From the NCBI RefSeq assembly GCF_000711295.1, contig NZ_JOMJ01000003.1, forward strand, positions 199,001-263,000: a DNA stretch of 64,000 nt, given 5' to 3'. Within the stretch, counting starts at the first letter, position 1. Every line of letters starts with the position of its first letter. The notes under the pieces were generated by a model that did no database searches, was not told where the DNA came from, and saw nothing but the letters and a program-made list of their open reading frames with translations. Positions 26,211-35,204 of this stretch are shown here, piece after piece. Both the position numbers and the translations under genes were made by a program. The DNA comes from Desulfohalovibrio reitneri. Lineage in GTDB: Bacteria > Desulfobacterota > Desulfovibrionia > Desulfovibrionales > Desulfovibrionaceae.

Positions 26211-26594
26211 TTATTTTTCGAAGATCTTGTCGATCTTCTGCTGCATGGTCTCGGCGGTGAAGGGCTTGACGATGTAGTTGGAGACCTTGGCCTGCACGGC
26301 CTCGATGATGTTCTCCTGCTGGGCCTCGGCCGTGACCATGAGGAAGGGCAGGTCGGCGAACTCCTCGGAGGCGCGGACCTTGCGCAGCAGCTCGATGCCG
26401 CTCATCTGGGGCATGTTCCAGTCGGAAACGATGAAGTCCACCGGCTCGCGGTTGAGCAGGTCCCAGGCGGTGGTGCCGTCGTCCGCCTCCACCACGTTGG
26501 TCATGCCGATCTGTTTGAGGATGTTCTTCACGATGCGGCGCATGGTGGAGAAGTCGTCCACAACCAGCACCCGCATGTTCTTGTCATAGCCCAT
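26211..26594 (-). CDS. cheY: Chemotaxis response regulator CheY
   Basis: A 127-residue single-domain receiver. The acidic pair is in MRVLVVDDFSTMRRIVKNIL, the phosphoacceptor Asp in DFIVSDWNMPQMSG, the Thr in LMVTAEAQQENI and the Lys in NYIVKPFTAETM. This DDFSTMRR form is the classical CheY that binds the flagellar switch. GGGAG precedes the ATG. It stands alone with its own terminator and ends in TAA, showing that TAA is a normal stop codon here. The GGDEF gene starts just upstream on the same strand. Confidence 0.93.
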   Translation of the reverse strand: MGYDKNMRVLVVDDFSTMRRIVKNILKQIGMTNVVEADDGTTAWDLLNREPVDFIVSDWNMPQMSGIELLRKVRASEEFADLPFLMVTAEAQQENIIEAVQAKVSNYIVKPFTAETMQQKIDKIFEK

Positions 26595-26657
26595 GGTATT
26601 TCTCCCGCGTCGCGGCGGCGGTTCGATCCGCCGCGTGTTCGCCTGTGGATGAACGGG

Positions 26658-27677
26658 TCATCCGTCCCCTTGGTTCGATCGCTTCCGGCGGTACATATCC
26701 TTGTCGGCCCGATGGAGCAAGCCCTCCAGGTCCTCGTCCGGCTCCAGTTCGGCCAGTCCGGCGGACAGGGTGAGGCGCATGCCCGTCTCCCGGCCCAGCA
26801 GCCCATCGAGATCGATTGTCTCCACCAGTTCTGCCAGCCGCAGGGCCAATCCCCCGGCCTCGGTCCCTGAGGCGTCCGGCAGCACGGCCACGAACTCGTC
26901 CCCGCCCAGCCGCACCAGGATGTCGTAGCCGCGCACCTCGCGCCGCAGCCGCTCGGCCACCTCCTTGAGGGCGGCGTCGCCCGCCTCGTGGCCGAAGCGG
27001 TCGTTGACCGGCTTGAAGCGGTCCAGGTCCAGAAAGAGCAGGCAAAGCGGCAACCCCCTGCGGTGGGCCAGGGCGATGAGACGCGGGGCGTGCCTGTTCA
27101 GGTAGTGGCGGTTGTGCAGCCCGGTGAGCTGGTCGATGACCGCGTCGCGGGTGAGCTGGTCGTGGTCGCGCACAGTGACTACCGCGTGGCCCAACAGGAC
27201 GCAGAAGTGGTCCAGGAAGTCGGTGGCCTTGTCCGGGTGGAAGCGCTCGGGGTCGGGATCGAAAAGGCCGATGGCCCCCACGGTGCGCCCGGGGTTGTAT
27301 TTGTCCGGCAGCCCGCGCACGTAGCAGGAGCCGGGCGGCGGCTCGCCGCAGCTGAACAGGCCGGGACAGGGCAGGGCGGCCGCGGGGCCGATGTAGGGCA
27401 GCCCCTCGGCGGCCGCGATTTCCTTCGCCGGGGCCGCGCGTACCCCCTGGGGTACGAATCCCTCGAAACGCTCGGCCTCCAGCACCAAGCAGGCCTTGTC
27501 CATGGCCAGCCTGGCCTGGATGTCCTCCAGGTAGGCGGGCAATTGCTCCAGGGAAGTCATGGTCTGGACGTGCTCGATGCATCCGCTGAACTTGGCGAAG
27601 GTTTCCAGGGTCTGGCGGTAGAGGTCGGCCATCTCGCGCATGGCGGATTGCATTCTGACCCACGAGTCACTGTCCAT
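26658..27677 (-). CDS. Diguanylate cyclase (GGDEF) with an N-terminal sensory domain
   Basis: A 339-residue protein. The first 50 residues are helical. A GAF-like or DUF484-like sensory domain follows at about 50-170 (ARLAMDKACLVLEAE, VGAIGLFDPDPERFHPD). The GGDEF domain starts at DAVIDQLTGLHNRHYLNRHA and has FLDLDRFKPVNDRFGHEAGD and the intact active site RLGGDEFVAVLP. It is predicted to make cyclic di-GMP. No RxxD inhibitory site is evident before GGDEF. ATG at 27677 is the family-like start; a longer frame upstream has no support. cheY follows in the same direction. Confidence 0.85.
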   Translation of the reverse strand: MDSDSWVRMQSAMREMADLYRQTLETFAKFSGCIEHVQTMTSLEQLPAYLEDIQARLAMDKACLVLEAERFEGFVPQGVRAAPAKEIAAAEGLPYIGPAAALPCPGLFSCGEPPPGSCYVRGLPDKYNPGRTVGAIGLFDPDPERFHPDKATDFLDHFCVLLGHAVVTVRDHDQLTRDAVIDQLTGLHNRHYLNRHAPRLIALAHRRGLPLCLLFLDLDRFKPVNDRFGHEAGDAALKEVAERLRREVRGYDILVRLGGDEFVAVLPDASGTEAGGLALRLAELVETIDLDGLLGRETGMRLTLSAGLAELEPDEDLEGLLHRADKDMYRRKRSNQGDG

Positions 27678-27750
27678 GGGGGGACTTCTACCCCTGACGC
27701 GCTCGTATCTCAAGATGGACACGGTCATTGCGGGCGGATAGCATGGCCGC

Positions 27751-29121
27751 ATGCGAGCTTGCGCCCTGCTGCCGGTTTTGCTGGCGTCCCTGCTGCTGTC
27801 CGGTTGTGCCCCCGCCTCCGCCCCGGCTCCGGCTGCTCCGGATACCCCGCCGGTGGCCGACCTGGCCGCCATGCCCCAGACGCCTTTCGCCTACCTGGGC
27901 GGGGCGGACAAGGCGCGACCGCTGCTGGCGCCAAAGGAGCGGGATGGTCGCGCGGAGGAGTTCGTCAACCGTCTCTTCTCCCCCTGGGAACGGGGCGAGC
28001 CGAAGTACTCCCGCGAAACCGTGGCCTGGGGGTTCGCCTCCTTTCCGCGCAAGTCCGCCTTCCGCCAGGACCTGCGCCCCGTTTCCGGCGCATGGTACCA
28101 AGCCATGCGTGAGCGGGCCGGCCTGGATTCCTACCCCAACCTTGGCCGGGCGGCCGTGGCCGTGGCCAACGCCGACCTGCGGGTGCTGCCCAGCAGCGAG
28201 CCGGTCTTCCGCGACCCGGCCCTGGCGGGAGAGGGCTTTCCCTTTGACTACAACCAGAATTCCTCGGTGTGGGCGGGCACGCCGCTGTATGTCTCCCACC
28301 TTTCCCGCGACGGGGGCTGGGCGCTGGTGGAGTGCGGGTACACCTTCGGCTGGATGGAGGTGGGCGATCTGGCCTGGGCCGGGGAGTCCTTTCGGCTGCG
28401 GTACCGGGCCGCGCCCCTGGCGGCGGTGGTCCGCGACCGCCAGCCCGTGCGGGCGGACGGGGAATTTCGCTTCCGGGCGCGGGTGGGTATGGTCCTGCCC
28501 GCCGAGTTTGCCGACGGGGAGTGGCGGCCACTGGTTCCCCTGGCCACGGCCGGGCGGCGGGCGGTCGCCTGGCCCGGCTCCGCGTCCGCCGGAACCTTCG
28601 AGCCCTTTCCCCTGCCCGCCACCCGCCTGAGCCTGGCCCGTCTCATGGACGAGATGCTCGGCCAAGCCTACGGCTGGGGCGGGTTGTATGGCGGCCGCGA
28701 CTGTTCCCAGGCGGTCATGGACCTCTTGGCCCCGCTGGGAATGGCCATGCCGCGCAATTCAAGCAAGCAGGCGGAAGCAGGGCGGGTGGTCGATCTGACC
28801 GGGCTGTCCATGGAGGAGAAGGAGCGGATCATCCGCCGCCGGGCCGCGCCCTGGGCCACCCTGCTGGCCATGCCCGGGCACGTCATGCTCTACCTTGGGC
28901 AGTGGCGCGGGAAGGCGGCCGCCTTCCACGCCACCTGGGGCGTCAAGACACGGGGCGAGGGAAGCGCGGGGCGACGGATCATCGGCCGGGCCGTCATCAC
29001 CTCCCTGCGTCCCGGCGACGAACTGGACGCGTTGCGGCGGCCGGAGGGACTGCTCATCGAACGCCTCACCGGCCTGGCCTTTCCCTTTCAGCGGCCGGAC
29101 TCCGCCGCTTCAGCCAACTGA
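27751..29121 (+). CDS. NlpC/P60-family lipoprotein with SH3-like domains
   Basis: A 456-residue cell-wall hydrolase. The signal ends at the lipobox LLLSGC. Two SH3-like segments follow (AVANADLRVLPSSEPVFRD and VGMVLPAEFADGEWRPL), then an NlpC/P60 domain at about 305-440 with the catalytic cysteine in GGLYGGRDCSQAVMDLL and histidine in MPGHVMLYLG. This layout matches YkfC-like peptidases that cut between D-Glu and L-Lys/DAP in muropeptides. It diverges from the GGDEF gene, and its end overlaps the converging TrkA-C gene by 12 bases. Confidence 0.87.
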   Translation: MRACALLPVLLASLLLSGCAPASAPAPAAPDTPPVADLAAMPQTPFAYLGGADKARPLLAPKERDGRAEEFVNRLFSPWERGEPKYSRETVAWGFASFPRKSAFRQDLRPVSGAWYQAMRERAGLDSYPNLGRAAVAVANADLRVLPSSEPVFRDPALAGEGFPFDYNQNSSVWAGTPLYVSHLSRDGGWALVECGYTFGWMEVGDLAWAGESFRLRYRAAPLAAVVRDRQPVRADGEFRFRARVGMVLPAEFADGEWRPLVPLATAGRRAVAWPGSASAGTFEPFPLPATRLSLARLMDEMLGQAYGWGGLYGGRDCSQAVMDLLAPLGMAMPRNSSKQAEAGRVVDLTGLSMEEKERIIRRRAAPWATLLAMPGHVMLYLGQWRGKAAAFHATWGVKTRGEGSAGRRIIGRAVITSLRPGDELDALRRPEGLLIERLTGLAFPFQRPDSAASAN

Positions 29122-29817
29122 CTCGTCCTGGCCGTATTCCGTGCCCCGCCGCCAGTTGATGGAGCGGATGGCACCGGTGCGGCAGTAGAGGAGCAGGTGG
29201 TCGTCGGCCCGCAGCACCAGGTCGCCGCCCGGTGTGCCAGTGAAGCTGCCGTCAGGGTGGGTGACGCCCAGCACCTGGATGCCCAGGTCCTTGAGGTGCA
29301 GATCCTGCAAGCTGTGCCCCACCACGAAGTAGTCCTCCTCCAGCCGCATCTCCGTGACCCGGTACTCCCCCAGGTGGAGCAGGTTGACGTAGTCCTGCAC
29401 CTCCACGTCCGTGTAGCGGGAGAGCGCCCAGGTGATGATGTTGGAGAGGTGGTAGTTGACCCAGTTGGAGGCGGCCAGCCGCCACAGCAGCATAAGGCCC
29501 GCCAGGAGGATGATCAGGTGGAGCAGGGAGGCCCTTGGTCCGGCTACGTCCATGAAGGTGATGACCAGGGAGGAGATGGCCGTGACCAGCCCGGCGTTGC
29601 CCAGCAGCATGAGGTGCAGCACGATGCGGCGGCGCACGGGGTGGTTGACGATGGATTCGGACTCGATGGTGGTGTAGCCCACCCCGGAGAAGGCGGAGCG
29701 GGCCTGGAAGCTGGCCACCGCCTCCGAGAGCCCGGTGTGTGCCAGGGCCACGGCCGCGATGCGGGTCACGATGAGCGAGAGCGAGACGACGATGAGGAAG
29801 GTCAGGACCGCGATCAT
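29110..29817 (-). CDS. Membrane protein with a C-terminal TrkA-C (RCK_C) domain
   Basis: A 235-residue protein. Three or four membrane helices (MIAVLTFLIVVSLSLIVTRI, IVLHLMLLGNAGLVTAISSL, LLHLIILLAGLMLLWRLA) fill the first 130 residues. The C-terminal 80 residues form a TrkA-C domain (FVVGHSLQDLHLKDLGIQVL, LVLRADDHLLLYC) that in potassium transport systems binds nucleotides or other ligands. ATG at 29817 overlaps the stop of the universal stress gene by four bases, so the two are coupled; a stress-linked ion or ligand sensor is possible but unproven. Confidence 0.75.
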   Translation of the reverse strand: MIAVLTFLIVVSLSLIVTRIAAVALAHTGLSEAVASFQARSAFSGVGYTTIESESIVNHPVRRRIVLHLMLLGNAGLVTAISSLVITFMDVAGPRASLLHLIILLAGLMLLWRLAASNWVNYHLSNIITWALSRYTDVEVQDYVNLLHLGEYRVTEMRLEEDYFVVGHSLQDLHLKDLGIQVLGVTHPDGSFTGTPGGDLVLRADDHLLLYCRTGAIRSINWRRGTEYGQDESVG

Positions 29818-30266
29818 GCGGCGGGGGCCTCCTTTTCCGGCTCCGCGGGAACGAGCATGACCGGGCAGGGAGCCTTTTCCAGAATGGTCATGCCCGTGTA
29901 GTCCACCCGGCCCAGGGCCATGCCCGAGGAAAGGCGGCTCTGGTGGCAGCCCAGGATGATGAGGTCGGCGTGCTCGGTCTTGGCCAGGCGGCATATCTCC
30001 AGGGCCGGATCGGCGGGGCGGCACTGGAAGTCGACGTCATCAAGTCCTTCCAGCATGGGCTCCACCTCGCGGCGGTAGCAGGAGATGGCCTGTTCACAGG
30101 AAAGCTTGCAGGCCGGCGAGTCCTCGCCCTGCGCCTTGAGGCGGTAGTCCAGGGCGTGGAAGAAGATCAGGCGGGCGCCGCAGGAGCGGGCCATGCCAGC
30201 GGCCTTGCCCGCGGCGGCCAGTCCGGCCTCGGAAAAGGTCAGGGCGGTGAGGATCGTCCGGAACAT
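29814..30266 (-). CDS. Universal stress protein (UspA family)
   Basis: A 150-residue single Usp domain starting MFRTILTALTFSEAGLAAAG, with GARLIFFHALDY and the ATP-binding-type end IILGCHQSRLSSGMALGRVD followed by APCPVMLVPAEP. The G-x2-G-x9-G-S/T motif is only partly kept (the final GS is replaced by VD-Y), so ATP binding is uncertain. Several cysteines (DSPACKLSCEQAISCY) sit in the middle. GGGAGGT precedes the ATG at 30266. It overlaps the downstream TrkA-C gene. Confidence 0.85.
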   Translation of the reverse strand: MFRTILTALTFSEAGLAAAGKAAGMARSCGARLIFFHALDYRLKAQGEDSPACKLSCEQAISCYRREVEPMLEGLDDVDFQCRPADPALEICRLAKTEHADLIILGCHQSRLSSGMALGRVDYTGMTILEKAPCPVMLVPAEPEKEAPAA

Positions 30267-30321
30267 GGTGGACCTCCCGGAAATTTCCCTCAGCATAGCA
30301 AAGGGCCGTCTCGGAGCAAGG

Positions 30322-30358
30322 AAAAAGGGCCGGAACGCGCGCTGGCGTCCCGGCCCTT
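30322..30358 (-). terminator. Intrinsic terminator of the heme operon
   Basis: Read leftward, AAGGGCCGG (30358-30350) pairs with CCGGCCCTT (30333-30325) and runs into a T tract. It lies 24 bases after the rpe stop and ends the ahb-hemB-rpe transcript. Confidence 0.75.
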
Positions 30359-30381
30359 GACGGTATCGAGGGCGAAAGAGG

Positions 30382-31074
30382 CTACATGCCGTCCTGGGCG
30401 AAGCGGTTTTCCGCCAGGAAGAGGAACATCTCGTGCCGCTTGTCGTAGGGCGGGAACTTGAAGAAGGACGAGCCTGAGACCAGCACGTCCGCGCCCGCGT
30501 CCACCAAGTCGGCCACGTTCTCCGGGGTGACGCCGCCGTCCACCTGGATCAGCGTCCGCGCCCCGGCCTCGTCGATCATTGCCCGCAGTTCGCGGATCTT
30601 TTGCAGGGAGAAGGGGATGAAGGCCTGCCCGCCGAAGCCGGGGTTGACGCTCATGATGAGCACCATGTGCAGCTGCGGCAGCAGGTAGCGGATCATCTCC
30701 AGCGGCGTGTGCGGGTTGAGCGCCACAGCGGGCTTGGCGCCAAGGTCGTCGATGCGGGCGCAAGTCCGCTCCAGGTGGACCGTGGCCTCGGCGTGCACGC
30801 AGATGAGGTCGGACCCGGCCTTGGCGAAGTCGTCCACGTACCGTTCGGGGCGGTCCACCATGAGGTGGGTGTCGAAGAAGAGGTTGGAGTTTTTGCGCAG
30901 GCACTCCACCACCGGCGGGCCGATGGAGATGTTGGGCACGAAGGCCCCGTCCATGACGTCGATGTGGATCCATTTCAGCCCGGCCTCTTCCAGGGCGTTC
31001 ATTTCCTCGCCCAGGCGGCAGAAGTCGGCCGAGAGGATGGACGGCGCGAGGATGATTTCCTTGCCCTGGCTCAT
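30382..31074 (-). CDS. rpe: Ribulose-phosphate 3-epimerase
   Basis: A 230-residue TIM barrel that interconverts ribulose 5-phosphate and xylulose 5-phosphate. Signatures: LAPSILSADFCRLGEE, WIHIDVMDGAFVPNISIG (metal His and Asp), FDTHLMVDRPERYV, LIMSVNPGFGGQAFIP and IQVDGGVTPENVADLVDAGA. All metal-binding and catalytic residues are in place. Its start overlaps the ahbA/B stop by four bases, so it is the last gene of the heme operon, an unusual place for a pentose phosphate enzyme. Confidence 0.95.
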   Translation of the reverse strand: MSQGKEIILAPSILSADFCRLGEEMNALEEAGLKWIHIDVMDGAFVPNISIGPPVVECLRKNSNLFFDTHLMVDRPERYVDDFAKAGSDLICVHAEATVHLERTCARIDDLGAKPAVALNPHTPLEMIRYLLPQLHMVLIMSVNPGFGGQAFIPFSLQKIRELRAMIDEAGARTLIQVDGGVTPENVADLVDAGADVLVSGSSFFKFPPYDKRHEMFLFLAENRFAQDGM

Positions 31075-31532
31075 GCTGTCTCTCCCTGCTGCATCTTGAA
31101 GTCGACCTTGATCTTGTACATGTCCGTGGCCGGCAGGTTGCGGATGGGGATTCCGGTGGACTCGGTGATGGCCGCCAGCTTGTCCGCCACGAACTCCGGG
31201 CTGGGGCCGATGTAGGTGAACCAGACGTTGAGGCGGTGGCGGCGCAGGTAGTTGTGGGTCACGCCCAGGTGGCGGTTCACCTCGGCCGTGAACTCCTCCA
31301 GCTTGTCCCCGGGCACCTCAGCCGCGCACAGCGTGGAGTGCCAGCCCAGCCCTCGCGAGTTGAAGTTGGCACCCATGCGTCGGATGACGCCACTATTTTT
31401 CAGCGCCCGCACGCGGGCCAGGGCCTCGGCCTCGGTCAGCCCCACCTCGTCCCCAATGGCCTTGTACGGCCTGGGGGTCAGGGGAAAGTTGGACTGGATG
31501 ATGTCCAGGATGGCCCGGTCCAGGTCGTCCAT
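31071..31532 (-). CDS. Siroheme decarboxylase subunit (AhbA/AhbB family)
   Basis: A 153-residue AsnC/Lrp-like protein of the NirD/AhbA/AhbB family, which decarboxylates siroheme to 12,18-didecarboxysiroheme as a heterodimer. It opens MDDLDRAILDIIQSNFPLTP, with RPYKAIGDEVGLTEAEALAR and GVIRRMGANFNSRGLGW (degenerate helix-turn-helix), then THNYLRRHRLNVWFTYIGPS, where histidines and the YLR segment line the active site, and NLPATDMYKI. Only one such subunit is present here; its partner must lie elsewhere. I cannot say whether it is AhbA or AhbB. It is three bases from ahbD. Confidence 0.88.
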   Translation of the reverse strand: MDDLDRAILDIIQSNFPLTPRPYKAIGDEVGLTEAEALARVRALKNSGVIRRMGANFNSRGLGWHSTLCAAEVPGDKLEEFTAEVNRHLGVTHNYLRRHRLNVWFTYIGPSPEFVADKLAAITESTGIPIRNLPATDMYKIKVDFKMQQGETA

Positions 31533-31535
31533 GGC

Positions 31536-32669
31536 TTACTCCTGGCGCAGCTTGCGCGGGGTGTGGGAGCACAGGGGCTCCTCGTCCAGGTAGCCGGAGC
31601 GCATGGTCTGGGCGCGGGCGCGGCAGCCGCCGCAGACCCGTTCGAACTCGCAGACGCCGCACTTGCCGGTGTAGGTGGCCGGGTTGCGCAGGTTGTTGAA
31701 CTGCTGGGACTCGCGCCAGATTTGCGGGAAGGACGTTTCCTTCACCTGCCCGCAGTCCAGATCCAGGTAGCCGCAGGGCTGCACCTGGCCCGAGTGGGAG
31801 ATGAAGCAGAAGCCCACCCCGCCCAGGCAGCCGCGCGAGACCGCGTCCAGGCCGAAGGTCTCGAAGTCCACCGGAATGCCCTCCTCCTTGGCCCGCTGGC
31901 GCAGGATGCGGTGGTAGTGGGGGGCGCAGGTGGCCTTGAGCTGCATGTCCGTGGTCTTGCGGAAGTCGTAGAACCAGTTGAGGACGTTCTCGTACTCCTC
32001 GGCGGTGATGATCTCCTCGCCCAGTTGGGCGGCCCGGCCCGTGGGCACCAGCAGGAAGATGTGCCAGGCGGCCGCGCCCAGATCGCGGGCAAGACGGAAG
32101 ATGTCTTTGAAGTAGGGCAGGTTGCCGCGCGTGACCGTGGTGTTCAGCTGGAACTCCATGCCGGCCTTCTTGAGGTGCTCGATGCCGCGCATGGCCCCGT
32201 CGAAGGCTCCCTCCACGCCCCGGAAGGCGTCGTGCAGCTCGCCCGAGGGGCCGTCGATGGAGATGGAGCAGCGCTCGATGCCCGCCTCCTTCAGCCGCGC
32301 GGCGTTTTCCTCGGTGAGCAGGGTGCCGTTGGGGGCCATGACGCAGCGCAGCCCCTTGGACTTGGCGTAGGGCACCAGCTCGAAGATGTCATGGCGCAAG
32401 AGCGGCTCGCCGCCGGTGAAGATGATGATTGGCTCGCCCACCTCGGGGAAGGTGTCGATGAGGGCCTTGGCCTCTTCGGTGGACAGCTCGCCGGGGTAGG
32501 CCATGTCGCACGCCTCGGCCCGGCAGTGCTTGCAGGCCAGGTTGCAGGCCCGGGTCACTTCCCAGGCGATGAGGCGGCAGGCCGGGGTGCCGTCGTCCAG
32601 GGTTTTCCGGGGCGGCCCGCTTCCGGCGTGGGGATGCCCGCCCTGCTTGGCGTGGGGATGCTCGCTCAT
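31536..32669 (-). CDS. ahbD: Heme synthase AhbD (radical SAM)
   Basis: A 377-residue SPASM-type radical SAM enzyme that converts iron-coproporphyrin III to heme by oxidative decarboxylation of two propionates. The SAM cluster motif is [17 protein letters not shown], followed by [17 protein letters not shown]-terminal cysteines for a second cluster are in [50 protein letters not shown] at 32669 overlaps the hemB stop by four bases, which fixes the start. A short His-rich N-terminus ([13 protein letters not shown]) precedes the core. Confidence 0.9.
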   Translation of the reverse strand: MSEHPHAKQGGHPHAGSGPPRKTLDDGTPACRLIAWEVTRACNLACKHCRAEACDMAYPGELSTEEAKALIDTFPEVGEPIIIFTGGEPLLRHDIFELVPYAKSKGLRCVMAPNGTLLTEENAARLKEAGIERCSISIDGPSGELHDAFRGVEGAFDGAMRGIEHLKKAGMEFQLNTTVTRGNLPYFKDIFRLARDLGAAAWHIFLLVPTGRAAQLGEEIITAEEYENVLNWFYDFRKTTDMQLKATCAPHYHRILRQRAKEEGIPVDFETFGLDAVSRGCLGGVGFCFISHSGQVQPCGYLDLDCGQVKETSFPQIWRESQQFNNLRNPATYTGKCGVCEFERVCGGCRARAQTMRSGYLDEEPLCSHTPRKLRQE

Positions 32670-33643
32670 ATTTCGTCCAGCATGGCTTCGGTGAAGTAGG
32701 AGAGGATCATCTTGGCCCCGGCGCGGCGGATGGCCAGCAGGGACTCGTGGGCCACGGCCCGTTCGTCCAGCCAGCCGCGCTCGGCGGCGGCCTTGATCAG
32801 GGCGTACTCGCCCGAGACCTGGTAGGCGGCCACGGGCGCGGCGAAGTTCTCGTACAGGTCGCGGATGACGTCCAGGTAAGCCCCGGCGGGCTTGACCATG
32901 ACGGCGTCCGCCCCTTCCAGCAGGTCGGCCTCGGCCTCGCGCAGGGCCTCGCGGCGGTTGGCCGGGTCCATCTGGTGGGAGCGGCGGTCGCCGAAGGAGG
33001 GCGCGCCCTCGGCCGCCTCGCGGAAGGGACCGTAGAAGGATGAGGCGTACTTGACCGCGTAGGAGACGATGGGCAGGTCGGCGTGGCCCTCGCCGTCCAG
33101 GGCGGCGCGGATGGCCTGCACCCGCCCGTCCATCATGTCCGAGGGGGCCACGATGTCCGCCCCGGCCCGGGCGTGGGACAGGGCGGTCTTGGCCAGAAGC
33201 TCCACCGTGGGGTCGTTGAGGATGGCCTCGCCCTCCACCAGCCCGCAGTGGCCGTGGGAGGTGTACTCGCACAGGCAGACATCGGTCATGACCACCAGTT
33301 CGGGGAACTCGCGCTTGAGCGCCCGCACCGCCTCCTGGATGACCCCGTCCTCCTTCCAGGCCCCGGAGCCCTCCGGGTCCTTCTCCTCGGGGATGCCGAA
33401 GAGGATGCAGGAGGTCAGGCCGCGTTTGTGCGCCCCCTCGACCCGCTTGAGAAGGGCGTCCAGGCCCAGTTGGGACTGGCCGGGCATGGAGGCGATGGGC
33501 TTTTCGAAGTCCCCGCCCTTGCCCTGCACCACGAAGTAGGGCTGCACCAGGTCGGCCTTGGTGAGTTCGGTTTCGCGCACCATGCGCCGCATGGGCTCGC
33601 TGCGGCGCAGGCGGCGTCCTCGGAAGAAATCCATCATGTCCAC
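32666..33643 (-). CDS. hemB: Porphobilinogen synthase (delta-aminolevulinate dehydratase)
   Basis: A 325-residue TIM barrel that condenses two aminolevulinate molecules to porphobilinogen. It has the zinc-type cysteine site [14 protein letters not shown], the Schiff-base lysines in [17 protein letters not shown] and [16 protein letters not shown], and the family signature near [16 protein letters not shown]. All are intact. It lies between ahbC (13-base gap) and ahbD (overlap), so the operon couples the first common tetrapyrrole step with the last steps of the siroheme-dependent heme route. Confidence 0.96.
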   Translation of the reverse strand: MDMMDFFRGRRLRRSEPMRRMVRETELTKADLVQPYFVVQGKGGDFEKPIASMPGQSQLGLDALLKRVEGAHKRGLTSCILFGIPEEKDPEGSGAWKEDGVIQEAVRALKREFPELVVMTDVCLCEYTSHGHCGLVEGEAILNDPTVELLAKTALSHARAGADIVAPSDMMDGRVQAIRAALDGEGHADLPIVSYAVKYASSFYGPFREAAEGAPSFGDRRSHQMDPANRREALREAEADLLEGADAVMVKPAGAYLDVIRDLYENFAAPVAAYQVSGEYALIKAAAERGWLDERAVAHESLLAIRRAGAKMILSYFTEAMLDEI

Positions 33644-33656
33644 CTTTCGCGGCTCG

Positions 33657-34904
33657 CTAGCGGGAGCAGGGGCAGCCCTCGGTTTCCGCCGGTTCGTCGT
33701 TGACCTCGATGGGCTTCACCGGCTCGCCCGCGATTTCGTCCTCGGTGAGGTAGCATGCCGGGTCCTCGGCCCAGACGTCGCCGTGCACGGCCTCGGCCCG
33801 GGCGCGGAAGTTGCCGCCGCAGATGTTGAGGAAGCGGCAGCGGGCGCAGCGGCCGCCCACGTGGGGGCGCTTGTCCTTGAGCCGCATGAGGAACTCGTTG
33901 GACTCGTCGGTCCAGATCTCGGAGAAGGGGCGCTCCAGGACGTTGCCCAGGGTGTGGTTGCGCCAGAATTGGTCCGGGTGCACCGAGCCGTCCCAGGAAA
34001 TGCAGCCGATGCCCCGGCCGGTGGAGTTGCCCTCGTTCCAGGAGAGGAGCTTCAGCACCTCCTCGGCGCGGGCGGGATCTTCCTTGAGCAGCCGCAGCCA
34101 GACCAGCGGCCCGTCGGCGTGGTTGTCCACGGTCAGGACTTCCTTCTCCAGGCCGCGGTCGAACAGGTCGCGGGTGCGGTCCATGATCTGGTGCACCACC
34201 TCGCGGGTCTGGCTGTGGTCCAGGTCTTCCTTGACCATCTCCGAGCCGCGACCGGCGTAGACCAGGTGGTAGAAGCAGATGCGGGGGACTTCCAGCTCTT
34301 CCAGCAGATCGAAGAGCTTGGGCACCTCCACGTAGTTGTGGCGGTTGATGGTGAAGCGCAGCCCCACCTTCAGCCCCTCGGCCTGGCAGTTTTCGATGCC
34401 CCGCACGGCCTTATCGAAGGCGCCGGGCACGGCGCGGAACTTGTCGTGCACCTCGCGGCCGCCGTCCATGGAGATGCCCACGTAGGACAGCCCCACTTCC
34501 TTCAGCTCGCGCGCCTTCTCCTTGGTGATGAGGGTGCCGTTGGTGGAGATGACCGCCCGCATGCCCTTGGAGGTGGCGTAGGAGGCCAGCTCGGTGAGGT
34601 CGCGGCGGACCAGGGGCTCGCCGCCGGAAAAGAGCATCACCGGCGCACCGTAGTCGGCCAGGTCGTCGATGATCTCCTTGGCCTGGGGCGTGGAGATTTC
34701 GTCGCGACCTTCCTCGTCCACGGCCTGGGCGTAGCAGTGGATGCAGCGCAGGTTGCAGCGGCGGGTCATGTTCCAGACCACCACCGGCTTCTTGTCCTTG
34801 GAGAACTGCAGCAGGTGCGAGGGCAGCTTGCCCGAGTGGCGGCCGTAGCGCAGGGCGTCGGAGGCCTCCACCGAGCCGCAGTACAGTTTGGAAATGCCTA
34901 TCAC
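33657..34904 (-). CDS. ahbC: 12,18-didecarboxysiroheme deacetylase AhbC (radical SAM)
   Basis: A 415-residue SPASM radical SAM enzyme that removes two acetate groups to give iron-coproporphyrin III. The SAM site is [19 protein letters not shown], followed by [18 protein letters not shown]. The C-terminal cluster site is [20 protein letters not shown]. Start is GTG at 34904 with GGAGG six bases upstream. The final residues CPCSR form an extra cysteine pair after a proline/glutamate-rich tail. It heads the operon ahbC-hemB-ahbD-ahbA/B-rpe. Confidence 0.93.
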   Translation of the reverse strand: MIGISKLYCGSVEASDALRYGRHSGKLPSHLLQFSKDKKPVVVWNMTRRCNLRCIHCYAQAVDEEGRDEISTPQAKEIIDDLADYGAPVMLFSGGEPLVRRDLTELASYATSKGMRAVISTNGTLITKEKARELKEVGLSYVGISMDGGREVHDKFRAVPGAFDKAVRGIENCQAEGLKVGLRFTINRHNYVEVPKLFDLLEELEVPRICFYHLVYAGRGSEMVKEDLDHSQTREVVHQIMDRTRDLFDRGLEKEVLTVDNHADGPLVWLRLLKEDPARAEEVLKLLSWNEGNSTGRGIGCISWDGSVHPDQFWRNHTLGNVLERPFSEIWTDESNEFLMRLKDKRPHVGGRCARCRFLNICGGNFRARAEAVHGDVWAEDPACYLTEDEIAGEPVKPIEVNDEPAETEGCPCSR

Positions 34905-35204
34905 GTCGAACCTCCGGGGGATGAAGAGCCGCCTGGGGCCCTGGCTCTGGGCGCGCTGGTGCGAATCGCCCCTTGGCGCACAGGCAAGTGGGCCGGGGGA
35001 TTGCGCTTTTCATGCGCCTTGGGGCGGGGCGTGTGTGCGGCGGTCTGGGTCATGGTGTTTTTGTACCGGCCTGCTAGCACAAAAGCCCGGGGAAGAACAG
35101 AGCCCACCCGGGACGCAGCTTCCGGCACACTGGAGGTAATACTTTCCGCCGGGATGGCAATGCGTCATGCGCCCGTAACCCGGCTCGGCTACCCGGTGGA
35201 TTCC
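34905..35204. promoter_or_regulatory. Divergent region between ahbC and a radical SAM gene
   Basis: A 300-base gap that must carry the heme operon promoter and that of the rightward radical SAM gene. GGAGGTAATA at about 35132 looks like a ribosome site but is 17 or more bases from the nearest in-frame ATG (35154). No promoter was convincing. Confidence 0.35.

Noticed and set aside
33558..35204. Upstream extension of the radical SAM frame across hemB/ahbC on the other strand
   Set aside because: The extension is antisense to two confident genes; the conserved protein begins near 35205.
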